DNA from: Streptomyces sp. NRRL WC-3618
GTDB taxonomy: Bacteria; Actinomycetota; Actinomycetes; Streptomycetales; Streptomycetaceae
Reading direction: 5' to 3'
Assembly: GCF_001280005.1 (NCBI RefSeq)
Contig: NZ_LGDW01000166.1
Span: forward strand, 19,046-83,045
DNA: 64,000 nucleotides
Shown here: positions 16,491-25,288 of the stretch, in pieces
Numbering within the stretch: the first letter of the stretch is position 1
Layout of the letters: each line of letters opens with the position of its first letter
The notes under the pieces: generated by a model
The model's input: only the letters and a program-made list of their open reading frames with translations
Databases searched by the model: none
What the model was told of the DNA's origin: nothing
Made by a program: the position numbers and the translations under genes

Positions 16491-17681
16491 GTGAGTATCT
16501 GCATCGGAGTGGAAGAGGAGTTCCACGTTCTGGAGGTGGAGAGCGGAGTGCTCGTGCCGCGCGCCGATCCGGTGCTGCGACGGCTGCCCCGGCGGACCTT
16601 CACCTCTGAACTGCACCGGTCGATAGTGGAGTCCAACAGCGGGGTGCACGCATCCCTGCACGACCTGTACACCGACCTCGCCGACACCAGGCAACGGCTC
16701 GACGCCGCAGCCGCCTCGCTCGGCCTCGCGGTGGTTGCCGCAGGCACGGCCCCCCTCGCACCCGCCTCCTGCGGACCCCCCTCCGCCGGCGCGCGCTATC
16801 GCCACATGGTCGAGGAATACCGCCAGGTCGCCGACGAGCAGCTCATCTGCGGCGCCCAGGTGCACGTGGACATACCCGACCGCGACACCGCGGTGCGTGT
16901 GATGTGCGAGGTCTCGCCCTGGCTGCCCGTGCTCCTCGCGCTGTCCGCCAGCTCACCCTTCTGGCAGGGCACCGACACCGGCTACGCCAGCTGGCGCACG
17001 ATGCTCTGGCAGCGCTGGCCCACCGCGGGCCCGGTCGGCTGCTTCGCGACCGCGGCCGAGTACGACGCGGCGGTGCGCGACATGGTCCGGGCCGGAATCA
17101 TCAGCGACGCGGGGATGATCTACTACGACATCCGTCCCTCCGCGCACCTGCACACCCTGGAACTGCGGATCTGCGACGCCTGCCCCCGTGCGGAGACCGT
17201 CGTGCTCATCGCCGGACTGTTCCGCGCCCTGGTCACCGACGCCCGTGAGCGGCTGCGCCAGAACGACGCGCCCTGCCCGGGCCGGCACGAATGGCTGCGC
17301 GGCGCCGCCTGGCGCGCCGCCCGTTCCGGCCTCGAAGGCACCCTCGTGGACCCCGCGACGCACCGGGACGAGCCCGCGCCGAAGGCCGTCCACAAGCTGC
17401 TGACCCGGCTGCGCCCCGCCCTCGAGGCCCACGGCGACTGGTCCACCGTACGAGCGCTGACGGAAGAAGCCCTGGCCGAGGGCAGCGCTGCCGAGCGCAT
17501 CCGCCGTACGGCACGGGAAGAGGACCTGCTGGCCTGCGTCGACCTGCTGATCGCCGAAACCCGGGGTGAACGCAGAAACCGCGAGTCAGCACAGCTCGGG
17601 CGCGTCAGGCTTCCCTTCCCCGGTGCGGACGCACCAGGCCCGCCGTTCGGCTCGGGGGCACCGGAGGTCATCGGCCGCTGA
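16491..17681 (+). CDS. Carboxylate-amine ligase, YbdK / glutamate-cysteine ligase type 2 family
   Basis: The 396-residue protein belongs to the GCS2 family, ATP-dependent ligases that join the carboxylate of an amino acid to an amine. It shows 'IGVEEEFHVLE' at the N-terminus (metal- and nucleotide-binding Glu residues), 'SELHRSIVESNSGVH' near residue 42, 'CGAQVHVDIP' near 125 and 'YYDIRPSAHLHTLELRICD' near 210. GTG 16491 with GAGGAG six bases before it fits the family start; the longer reading is not supported. E. coli YbdK makes gamma-glutamylcysteine weakly, and its real role is unclear. It stands first in a same-strand row with an amidotransferase and an S9 peptidase. Confidence 0.88.
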   Translation: MSICIGVEEEFHVLEVESGVLVPRADPVLRRLPRRTFTSELHRSIVESNSGVHASLHDLYTDLADTRQRLDAAAASLGLAVVAAGTAPLAPASCGPPSAGARYRHMVEEYRQVADEQLICGAQVHVDIPDRDTAVRVMCEVSPWLPVLLALSASSPFWQGTDTGYASWRTMLWQRWPTAGPVGCFATAAEYDAAVRDMVRAGIISDAGMIYYDIRPSAHLHTLELRICDACPRAETVVLIAGLFRALVTDARERLRQNDAPCPGRHEWLRGAAWRAARSGLEGTLVDPATHRDEPAPKAVHKLLTRLRPALEAHGDWSTVRALTEEALAEGSAAERIRRTAREEDLLACVDLLIAETRGERRNRESAQLGRVRLPFPGADAPGPPFGSGAPEVIGR

Positions 17682-17826
17682 GATTTCGGTGAACGTCAGC
17701 GGGCCGGCCCAGGCCGTGACCACCACGGTCGCCGTGCCACGGCCTGCTTCTCACCCACCTGTTCAGGAGATGGTTCGTCATGCCCAGCGACAGCGGCCAA
17801 GGTGCGCGGAAGGGAAGGGGTAGGCC

Positions 17827-19611
17827 ATGTGCGGTCTGAGTGGGGAGATCCGCTTCGACGGCCGACGCCCCGACCTCGCCGCCGTCGAGCGCATGAGCGA
17901 CCGGCTCGCCGCCCGAGGCCCGGACGGACAGGGCAGCTGGACGCGGGGCGCGGTCGCACTGGGGCACCGGCGCCTGAAGATCATCGACCTGTCCGAGCTC
18001 GGAGCACAGCCGATGACCGACCCCCGGGGAATGCTCACCGGCGTCTTCAACGGCTGCGTGTACAACTACCAGGAGCTGCGCGAGGAACTACGGGGACTGG
18101 GCCATCGCTTCGAGTCGACGTCCGACACCGAGGTGGTGCTCAAGGGCTACCAGCAGTGGGGAACCGCCTGCGTCGAACACTTCTACGGCATGTTCGCCTT
18201 CGCCATCGTCGAGCACCGCACCGGCCGTGTGGTCCTGGGGCGTGACCGCCTCGGGATCAAACCCCTCTACCTGGCCCGGACACCGGACCGGCTGCGGTTC
18301 GCGTCCTCCCTGCCGGCCCTGCTCGCCGCCGGCGAAGTGGACACCTCCCTCGACCCGGTGGCCCTTCACCAGTACCTGAGCTGGCACGCCACCGTGGCCG
18401 CGCCGCACACCGTCCTCAATGGCGTCCGCAAGCTCCCGCCGGCCACCGTGCGCGTCGTGGAGCCGGACGGCACCCACCGCGACCACTGCTACTGGCAACC
18501 GTCCTACACCCGGCGGCCCGAACACGCCGGCATGGCCCCGGACGAATGGCGCGACGCGGTGCTGGACGCGCTGCGCACCGCCGTACGCCGCCGGACCGTC
18601 TCCGACGTGCCGGTCGGTGTCCTGCTCTCCGGCGGACTGGACTCCAGCCTGGTCGTCGCGTTGCTGGCCGACGAGGGGCAGCACGACCTGCGGACGTTCA
18701 GCGTGGGCTTCGAGGCGGCCGGGGGAGAGGAGGGCGACGAGTTCTGGTACTCGGATCTGGTGGCCCGGGAGTTCGACACCGACCACCGTCGGCTGATGAT
18801 CGCCTCCGACCGCGTGTCGGCGGCCCTGGACGGGGCCGTCGCGGCGATGAGCGAGCCGATGACCAGCCATGACGCCGTCGCCTTCTATCTGCTGTCCGAG
18901 CAGGTGGTGAAGGAGGTGAAGGTCGTACAGAGCGGGCAGGGCGCGGACGAGGTGTTCGCCGGCTACCACTGGTACCCCCGGCTGGCGGAGGTCGCCCGTG
19001 ACGAGGAGCCGGACAGGTACGCCGAGACGTACTTCGACCGCCCGCACGCCGACCTCGCCCGGATCCTGCAGCCCCACATGCTGCCCGACGACGACCCGTC
19101 GGAACGCTTCGTCAGGGACCACATGGCCGCGCCCGGCGCGGAGACCGCCCTGGACGCCGCCCTTCGGTTGGACACCCACGTCATGCTCGTCGACGACCCC
19201 GTCAAGCGCGTCGACAACATGACCATGGCCTGGGGTCTGGAGGCCCGGGTGCCGTTCCTCGACCACGAACTGGTCGAACTCGCGGCGGCCTGCCCGCCGG
19301 AGCTCAAACTGGCCGACGGCGGCAAGGGCGTACTGAAGGAGGCCGGCCGAAAGCTCCTGCCCCGGGAGATCGTCGACCGGCCCAAGGGCTACTTCCCGGT
19401 GCCGGCCGTCAAGCACATGGCGGGCCCCGTCCTGGACCGGGTGCGCGAGGCACTCGAGGCACCCGAGGCGAAGGCGCGCCGCGTCTTCCAGCCGTCGTAC
19501 GTCGCCGACCTCCTGGCGGCGCCCGACGAGCACCGGACCAAGCGCGGAGCCAACGCCCTGTGGCAGGTGGCTCTCCTGGAGATATGGCTGCAGACGCACG
19601 GAATCAAGTGA
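17827..19611 (+). CDS. Asparagine synthase-type amidotransferase, N-acetylglutaminylglutamine amidotransferase-like
   Basis: The 594-residue protein has a class II glutaminase domain with Cys2 as nucleophile ('MCGLSGE'), 'ARGPDGQGSW', and 'FNGCVYNYQELREEL'. It is followed by an ATP-pyrophosphatase domain with 'VLLSGGLDSSLVVALL' near residue 270 and 'QSGQGADEVFAGYHWYPRL' near 365. Length and the 'KRVDNMTMAWGLEARVPFLD' segment match the NAGGN amidotransferase branch, which amidates the carboxylate of N-acetylglutaminylglutamine, an osmoprotectant dipeptide. The matching acetyl/ATP-grasp synthetase is not in this window; a GCS2-type ligase precedes instead. It overlaps the next gene by four bases (GTGA). 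Confidence 0.88.
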   Translation: MCGLSGEIRFDGRRPDLAAVERMSDRLAARGPDGQGSWTRGAVALGHRRLKIIDLSELGAQPMTDPRGMLTGVFNGCVYNYQELREELRGLGHRFESTSDTEVVLKGYQQWGTACVEHFYGMFAFAIVEHRTGRVVLGRDRLGIKPLYLARTPDRLRFASSLPALLAAGEVDTSLDPVALHQYLSWHATVAAPHTVLNGVRKLPPATVRVVEPDGTHRDHCYWQPSYTRRPEHAGMAPDEWRDAVLDALRTAVRRRTVSDVPVGVLLSGGLDSSLVVALLADEGQHDLRTFSVGFEAAGGEEGDEFWYSDLVAREFDTDHRRLMIASDRVSAALDGAVAAMSEPMTSHDAVAFYLLSEQVVKEVKVVQSGQGADEVFAGYHWYPRLAEVARDEEPDRYAETYFDRPHADLARILQPHMLPDDDPSERFVRDHMAAPGAETALDAALRLDTHVMLVDDPVKRVDNMTMAWGLEARVPFLDHELVELAAACPPELKLADGGKGVLKEAGRKLLPREIVDRPKGYFPVPAVKHMAGPVLDRVREALEAPEAKARRVFQPSYVADLLAAPDEHRTKRGANALWQVALLEIWLQTHGIK

Positions 19612-21824
19612 CCGACGAGCCGGGCACGCGTACCGTGCGCACAGAGACGGACGCCCGGCCGTCAGCCGTGGCCCGCCCCGGGACACCCGGCCCCGCGGCA
19701 CCGGCGCCACAGCTGTCGGACGCCCGGCCGCCGGACGCGCCCGAGCCTGCCGCTGCCGCCGCTCCCGTCCCGGTGCCACTGCCCGACGCGGCAGGCCCCC
19801 GGGACGCCGTCACCCGGCTGCACGCGCACGGCTGCTGGTACCCCTCCGCCAACGCCGACGGCACCGAGGCGGCCTTCATCTGCGACCGGGGCGGTGTCCC
19901 GCAGCTGTGGGCCGGACCGGTGGACACGGCCGAGGTACGGCTGCTCGACTCCTCCCCGGATCCCGTCAAGGAGGTGTCCTGGTCACCGGACGGCCGCTGG
20001 ATCGCGTACACCACCGCGCCGGGCGGCGGCGAGCACACCCGGGTTCTGTGCGTACGGCCCGACGGCACCGGCCGCCACATCCTCGCCGGAGCGGACCCGG
20101 GCAGTACCGCCTACCTCGGGTGCTGGACGCACGACGGGTCGGCCGTCGCCGTCACCGTCGCCTCCCCGCCCGGCCCCGCCCACCCGGAGCTCACCGGACC
20201 CATCGCGCCGGACTCCGATCCCGCCGGTGTCCCGCTCGCACCCGACTGGGCCGACCGGCACGGACACGCCACGCTCCTCGGCGGCGCGCGGTACGACACC
20301 GGGCAGCGGCCGGCCCCACCGCCGGTCGACCTCAGGGCGGCCCATGCACCGGCGGTCCGGTCCGGCGGCGGCCTCTCGGCCTACCTGGTCGATCCCGACG
20401 GCCAGGCATCCCCGGCGCTCCTCGCCACCGAGACGCACGCCGCCACGCTGCGGGTGTGCGACCTCAGCCGCGACGGAACGCTCGCCCTGCTGCGCCGAGG
20501 GCCGCGCGGACGGCGCGAGGCCGTCGTACGGCGCACCGCCGACTCGGCGACCACCTGCACGGTGCCGGTCGCCGACGGGGACCCGTGGATCGGCCGGTTC
20601 TCCCCGGACGGCCTCACCCTCTGGCTGCGCAGCAACGCCGACCGGGAGTTCGCGGCGCTGTTCGCGGTCGCCCTCGACGCCGACGGTGAGCCCCGTGAGA
20701 GGTCGGTCGTGGCCGAGCGCGAGGCCCAGGAACTGGAACTGCTGGCGATGGCCCACGACGGTCGCACCGCCGTACTGGTGTGGAACGCCCAGGGCGCCGG
20801 AGAGCTCGAACTCGTCGAGACCTTCCCGACCCGACCCACCCCGGACAACACGGGCCCGGCACGACCCGTCTCCCTGCCGCACGAGGTCGTCACGCGCGTC
20901 GTGGCGGCCGGACCGGGACGCATGCTGCTCGCCCTGTCCGGCTCGCAACGCCGCCCCGGTGTGTGGTGGGCCCACGAAGGCGTGTCCCTGCTGCGCACCC
21001 CGTGGTCCTCCCTCGACGAGGACGCCGTACCGCCGGGCCGCCCACCCGTGAGCCCCGTTCCCCTGCGCCTCACGGCACGCGACGGGCTGCCCCTGAGCGG
21101 CTGGTACTACAGGGCACCGGGGCGCGCCCCGGCCGAGCCCGCCCCCTGCGTGATCCACCTGCACGGCGGCCCGGAGGAACAGGAACGACCCGTCTTCAAC
21201 CCGCTCTACCACGAACTGCTCGGCCGCGGGCTGGACATCTTCGCCCCCGACGTCCGCGGCTCCTCAGGCCACGGCAGGTCCTTCGTCGACGCCGACCTGG
21301 GCACCGGCCGCTTCGCCGCCCTGGACGACGTCGCGGACTGCACCGCCCACGCGGTGACGGCGGGCCCCGCCGACCCGACCCGGCTGGCGGTCATGGGACG
21401 CTCGTACGGCGGCTATCTGACGTTCGCCTCCCTCGTGTGGCATCCGGACCTCTTCCGCACCGGGGTCGCCGTGTGCGGCATGTCCGACCTCCTGACCTTC
21501 TTCGCCGGTACGGAGCCGTGGCTCGCGGAGTCGGCGGCCCACAAGTACGGGCACCCCGAGCGCGACCGGGCGCTGCTGCACGCCCTCTCCCCGATGAACC
21601 GTGTCGACGCGCTGCGCGTCCCGCTGCTCGCCGTCCACGGGGAACACGACACCAATGTGCCGCCGGGGGAGTCCGACCAGTTCGTCAGGGCCGCCCGGGA
21701 CCGGGGCATCCCCGCCGAACTGCTCGCCCTGCGCGACGAGGGCCACGACTTCCTGCGCGCGGACAACCGGCGCCTGTTCCGCCGGGCGGCGGCGGACTGG
21801 CTGGAACGCCACCTCGGCGGCTGA
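19608..21824 (+). CDS. S9-family (prolyl oligopeptidase-type) serine peptidase
   Basis: The 738-residue protein starts at GTG 19608, overlapping the amidotransferase stop, so it is coupled to it. An Ala/Pro-rich first 60 residues lead into a beta-propeller ('YPSANADGTEAAFICDRGG', 'EVSWSPDGRWIAY'). From about residue 490 comes an alpha/beta hydrolase with 'VIHLHGGPE', Ser in 'GRSYGGYLTF', Asp in 'GEHDTNVPP' and His in 'DEGHDFLRADN'. There is no signal peptide, so it acts in the cytosol. S9 enzymes cut short peptides, often with amide or proline ends. It may trim or recycle the product of the two upstream genes. Confidence 0.9.
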   Translation: MTDEPGTRTVRTETDARPSAVARPGTPGPAAPAPQLSDARPPDAPEPAAAAAPVPVPLPDAAGPRDAVTRLHAHGCWYPSANADGTEAAFICDRGGVPQLWAGPVDTAEVRLLDSSPDPVKEVSWSPDGRWIAYTTAPGGGEHTRVLCVRPDGTGRHILAGADPGSTAYLGCWTHDGSAVAVTVASPPGPAHPELTGPIAPDSDPAGVPLAPDWADRHGHATLLGGARYDTGQRPAPPPVDLRAAHAPAVRSGGGLSAYLVDPDGQASPALLATETHAATLRVCDLSRDGTLALLRRGPRGRREAVVRRTADSATTCTVPVADGDPWIGRFSPDGLTLWLRSNADREFAALFAVALDADGEPRERSVVAEREAQELELLAMAHDGRTAVLVWNAQGAGELELVETFPTRPTPDNTGPARPVSLPHEVVTRVVAAGPGRMLLALSGSQRRPGVWWAHEGVSLLRTPWSSLDEDAVPPGRPPVSPVPLRLTARDGLPLSGWYYRAPGRAPAEPAPCVIHLHGGPEEQERPVFNPLYHELLGRGLDIFAPDVRGSSGHGRSFVDADLGTGRFAALDDVADCTAHAVTAGPADPTRLAVMGRSYGGYLTFASLVWHPDLFRTGVAVCGMSDLLTFFAGTEPWLAESAAHKYGHPERDRALLHALSPMNRVDALRVPLLAVHGEHDTNVPPGESDQFVRAARDRGIPAELLALRDEGHDFLRADNRRLFRRAAADWLERHLGG

Positions 21825-21888
21825 CCGGCCGGGTACGGCTCGACCCGTGCGCCTGCTCAGGCACCCGGGTCTGCCGGGAAACCGTCCG

Positions 21889-23649
21889 TCAGCCGACGGT
21901 GCCGGTCACCGAGCTTCCGGACCTCGTCACGTGGTACGTCACGGTGGCTCCGCTCCAGAAGTGGAAGGTGAGCGTCGCCTGCGCGTTGTCCCGCAGTGAG
22001 TTGACGAACTTCGGGGTGAGGAGGAGAGCGTTGCCCGGGTAGTCGGGGGAGAAGGCTTCGTTGAACTCCTGATAGGGGGTCCAGCTCGCCGGGCCGGCGT
22101 TGCCGCCGTCGCCGTACGTGGCCTCCATGGTCGCCAACTGGTCACCGCGGAACTGGGTCGGGATGGTGACACCGTTGGTGTCGCCGGTCGCGTCCGAGAG
22201 CACCGGCCTGTCGTACGAGGTGATGTAGATCTTCCAGGGCAGGCCCCGGGTGAACCGGGCCTCGACGGTCGCGTTGACCCCGTAGGCGCGGTTGCCGACG
22301 AGCCGGGTGAGCGCGGCGGCGGTGAGAGTGAGTTGGTTGCCGGAGACGGTGTAGTCCCTGCCCCGGACGAGCCTGGTGTTGCCCGCACAGAGCCCCAGGA
22401 AGGTACCGCCGTTCGGGTTCAGGGTGAGTGTCCTGGCGGTGATCGCACTCGACTTCGCCAGGAAGACCCGGTCGGAGGAGGCGGTTCCGGAGCGGGTGGT
22501 CCAGCTCGACTTGATCTGCTCGATGAGGGCGGGGTCGCGCCACTGCAGCGTGCCGCGGTCCAGGAAGTTGTAGGCGTCCCACAGAGCCGTGGTCACTTTG
22601 GCCGCGCGGGCCTCGTAGCCGAACTGCTCGAAGTACTTGAGGGCCTCGCCCTGTTCGACGCGGGCGGGGTGGAACTGGTCGGGGTACGACAGCAGGCCGA
22701 ACTCGCCCAGGTAGACGGGGATTCCCTTGGACGTCAGGGTGTCGCGGATCCGGGTGAAGGAGTCCGTCATGTCCTTCTGCGAGGTGGCGTCGAACTGCGT
22801 GCCGCCCGCGATGTTCACACTGAACGGCCAGTAGCCGTAGTAGTGCACCGTGGCGACGAGGTTGGGGTCGTTCAGCGACTTCATCTCGGCGGCCAGGACG
22901 TCCAGGAACTCCTGGCCGGCGTTGGTGTGGAGGCTGGGCAGCATGAGCAGACGGGTCGCGTTGCCGCCGCCGGACTGGCGTACCACGGTGTGGAAGGCGG
23001 TGTTGAGTTCGTTGTTGTACTGGTTGCCCTGGGCGTCGGTGGTGTTGTTGAACTGCGGTTCGTTGTTGCTCTCGAAGAGCAGCGACCGCGGGGAGTCGCG
23101 GAACGTGGCCGCGATCTGCGTCCACGTGGCCTTGAAGCGGGCCACGACGTTGTCGTGGTCGCTGGGCATGTCGGCGATCCACTGCCAGGAGTCGTGATGC
23201 ACGTTGAGCACGACGCCGAGACCGTCGGCCAGCGCCCAGTCGACCACCTGCTTGACGCGGTTCATCCACGTCGCGTCGATCGTGTAGGGAGCGGTGGCCG
23301 ACTGGTGGCCGCTCCAGGTGACGGGGATGCGGACGCTGCGGAAGCCCTGCGCCTTGATGGTGTCGAACAGGGCCTTGGTGGCCGGCGGGTTGCCCCACGA
23401 GGTCTCGTCGGGGATGGCGTCGAGGGTGTTGCCCAGGTTCCAGCTGGGCTGCATCGCTGCCACCGCGTCCATCGGGGCGGCGGCGGGTCTGGACAGCGGG
23501 AGCCGGGTGGGAGAGGCGTCCTTGTGGCTCGGCAGGGCGAACGCGGTGGTGCTGGTCAGCGCCATCGCGGCGAGCAGCGCCAGGACGAGGGTGAACAGGC
23601 GGCCGGGGCCGTGAGTGCTGCGCTGGGGGTGGTGTGGTGTTCCCTTCAT
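21889..23649 (-). CDS. Secreted GH5_4-type endoglucanase with X2 and CBM46 modules
   Basis: The 586-residue protein starts with a signal peptide (LFTLVLALLAAMALTS, cleaved near residue 40). The GH5 domain runs to about 385: 'SWNLGNTLDA', 'VRIPVTWSGH', the acid/base Glu in 'ESNNEPQF' and the nucleophile Glu in 'VYLGEFGLL'. An X2-type Ig-like module (about 390-480) and a CBM46-type module (about 485-586, ending 'FWSGATVTYHVTRSG') follow. This order is known from xyloglucan- and mixed-linkage-glucan-degrading enzymes of GH5_4. It is the last gene of the GH36-GH43-GH5 minus-strand row, 70 bases after GH43. Confidence 0.92.
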   Translation of the reverse strand: MKGTPHHPQRSTHGPGRLFTLVLALLAAMALTSTTAFALPSHKDASPTRLPLSRPAAAPMDAVAAMQPSWNLGNTLDAIPDETSWGNPPATKALFDTIKAQGFRSVRIPVTWSGHQSATAPYTIDATWMNRVKQVVDWALADGLGVVLNVHHDSWQWIADMPSDHDNVVARFKATWTQIAATFRDSPRSLLFESNNEPQFNNTTDAQGNQYNNELNTAFHTVVRQSGGGNATRLLMLPSLHTNAGQEFLDVLAAEMKSLNDPNLVATVHYYGYWPFSVNIAGGTQFDATSQKDMTDSFTRIRDTLTSKGIPVYLGEFGLLSYPDQFHPARVEQGEALKYFEQFGYEARAAKVTTALWDAYNFLDRGTLQWRDPALIEQIKSSWTTRSGTASSDRVFLAKSSAITARTLTLNPNGGTFLGLCAGNTRLVRGRDYTVSGNQLTLTAAALTRLVGNRAYGVNATVEARFTRGLPWKIYITSYDRPVLSDATGDTNGVTIPTQFRGDQLATMEATYGDGGNAGPASWTPYQEFNEAFSPDYPGNALLLTPKFVNSLRDNAQATLTFHFWSGATVTYHVTRSGSSVTGTVG

Positions 23650-23719
23650 CTTCGATCCCTCTCTGTCGGCCGGGCGGGTGTTTCGCCCGGGGGAATGGCG
23701 AGGCCGGCCGTCCTCGGGT

Positions 23720-25228
23720 TCAGGAGGCGGACTGCTCGTAGTCGAACCAGTCGAAGTGGACCGTGCCGGCCGCGGCGTACATGCCGATGACCCGGCCGGT
23801 GAAGCCGCCGGCCACCTCGGTCGACAGATAGCGGCCGTCGAGGGCGCCGAGCACGCTGAACGTGCCGTCCGGCTCCTCGACGCCGAACGTCACCGTGTCC
23901 GGCCCGGTGCGGGCGTCCCGGGCCGGCGTGGCGGAGACGCGGACACCGAGGACCACGGGCCCGGCCGGTACCGACCGGGACCCCAGGACGGTGCGCAGCG
24001 GTCCGACGCGGCCGACGACGCGCACCTCGCCCTCGGACGCCTCGATCTCGTAGTGGTGCTCCTCGTCCAGGCGCACGGCGAGACCGCCGCGCCCCTGAGC
24101 CGGGTCGATCCGGGTGCGCGCCTCGCAGGCCAGGTGTTGCTGGCGGCGGCCCACGAACACGACGTCCGGCTCGTCCAGGGAGCCGCCCCGGGCGCGCAGC
24201 GTCAGCCAGCCGGACCGTTCCTTGGTGGTGCAGTGTTCCGTCGAACGGTCGCGCAGGGAGATCCACTGCGGCCGCAGTTCGCCGCCGTCGAAGTCGTCCC
24301 GGACCGCCTCGACGGGACCGGGGACGAGCGGCCAGGCGGGCGCGGGCAGTTCGGAAGTCACCGTGCCGACGACGGGCCAGCCGTCCACCCATTCGACGGG
24401 CGCCAGGAAGGTCTCACGGCCCATCACATGCCAGCCCGGGGTTCCACCGCGCGGCCGGACGCCCAGCAGCACCAGCCACCACGAGCCGTCGGGCCCCTGG
24501 ACCAGGTCCGCGTGGCCGGTGTTCTGGATGGGCTCGTCGGTGCCGCGGTGAGTGAGGACCGGGTTGTCCGGGCACGGCTCGAACGGGCCCGCCGGTGTAC
24601 GTCCACGGGCGATCGAGACGCCGTGGCAGCGCTCGGTGCCGCCCTCGGCGATGAGCAGGTACCAGTAGTCGCCGATCCGGTACAGGTGCGGTGCTTCCGG
24701 CGCCTTGGCGCCCGGGGCCCCGGACCAGAGCTTCCGCGGCGGTCCGAACGTCTCCCCGGCGTCCAGGTCGATGCGCACCTGCGCGACTCCCGCGACCGTG
24801 CACCAGCACGTGCCGTCCTCGTCCCACGCGAGGTCCGGGTCGATGCCGGGGACCCCGGGCAGCCGGATCGGGTCGGACCAGGGCCCGGCCGGATCGGTGG
24901 CGGTGAACAGCAGGTTGCCTTCGCCCTCCGACACATTGGTGACGATCAGCCAGAAACGGCCCTCGTGGTGGCGCAGGGTGGGGGCATAGATTCCGCCGGA
25001 CGACAGGGCCGCGGTCAGGCGGAGCTGGGCCGGCCGGTCGAGGGCGTTGCCGATCTGCGTCCAGTGGATCAGGTCGCGGCTGTGGAAGACGGGGATGCCG
25101 GGGAAGTACTCGAAGCTGGAGCAGACGAGGTAGTAGTCGTCGCCCACCCGGCAGACGCTGGGGTCGGGGTGGAAGCCGGGGATGACGGGGTTGGGGAAGG
25201 TGGCGTCCGCCTGCTGCGTGTCCGACAC
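23720..25228 (-). CDS. GH43 family beta-xylosidase/alpha-L-arabinofuranosidase
   Basis: The 502-residue protein has the five-bladed GH43 propeller with the general base Asp in 'PGFHPDPSVCR' (about residue 22), the pKa-modulating Asp in 'PGIDPDLAWD' and the acid Glu in 'KAPEAPHLYR' (about 185). A C-terminal beta-sandwich of the GH43_C2 type (about 320-500) closes the active site in xylosidases of this group. There is no signal peptide, so it acts on imported oligosaccharides. It is the middle gene of the minus-strand row. Xylose and arabinose release cannot be told apart by eye. Confidence 0.9.
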   Translation of the reverse strand: MSDTQQADATFPNPVIPGFHPDPSVCRVGDDYYLVCSSFEYFPGIPVFHSRDLIHWTQIGNALDRPAQLRLTAALSSGGIYAPTLRHHEGRFWLIVTNVSEGEGNLLFTATDPAGPWSDPIRLPGVPGIDPDLAWDEDGTCWCTVAGVAQVRIDLDAGETFGPPRKLWSGAPGAKAPEAPHLYRIGDYWYLLIAEGGTERCHGVSIARGRTPAGPFEPCPDNPVLTHRGTDEPIQNTGHADLVQGPDGSWWLVLLGVRPRGGTPGWHVMGRETFLAPVEWVDGWPVVGTVTSELPAPAWPLVPGPVEAVRDDFDGGELRPQWISLRDRSTEHCTTKERSGWLTLRARGGSLDEPDVVFVGRRQQHLACEARTRIDPAQGRGGLAVRLDEEHHYEIEASEGEVRVVGRVGPLRTVLGSRSVPAGPVVLGVRVSATPARDARTGPDTVTFGVEEPDGTFSVLGALDGRYLSTEVAGGFTGRVIGMYAAAGTVHFDWFDYEQSAS

Positions 25229-25288
25229 GAGGTCAAGTCCTTTCGGTGGTGCGGTGGTTGGGTGGGCGCCCTGCGGTGGCGGGCGGCT

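Noticed and set aside
17771..17838. A 19-codon leader frame starting at an ATG at 17780 with CAGGAG ahead of it, ending inside the amidotransferase start
   Set aside because: Too short and without a pattern such as a run of one regulatory amino acid; possible attenuator but unsupported.
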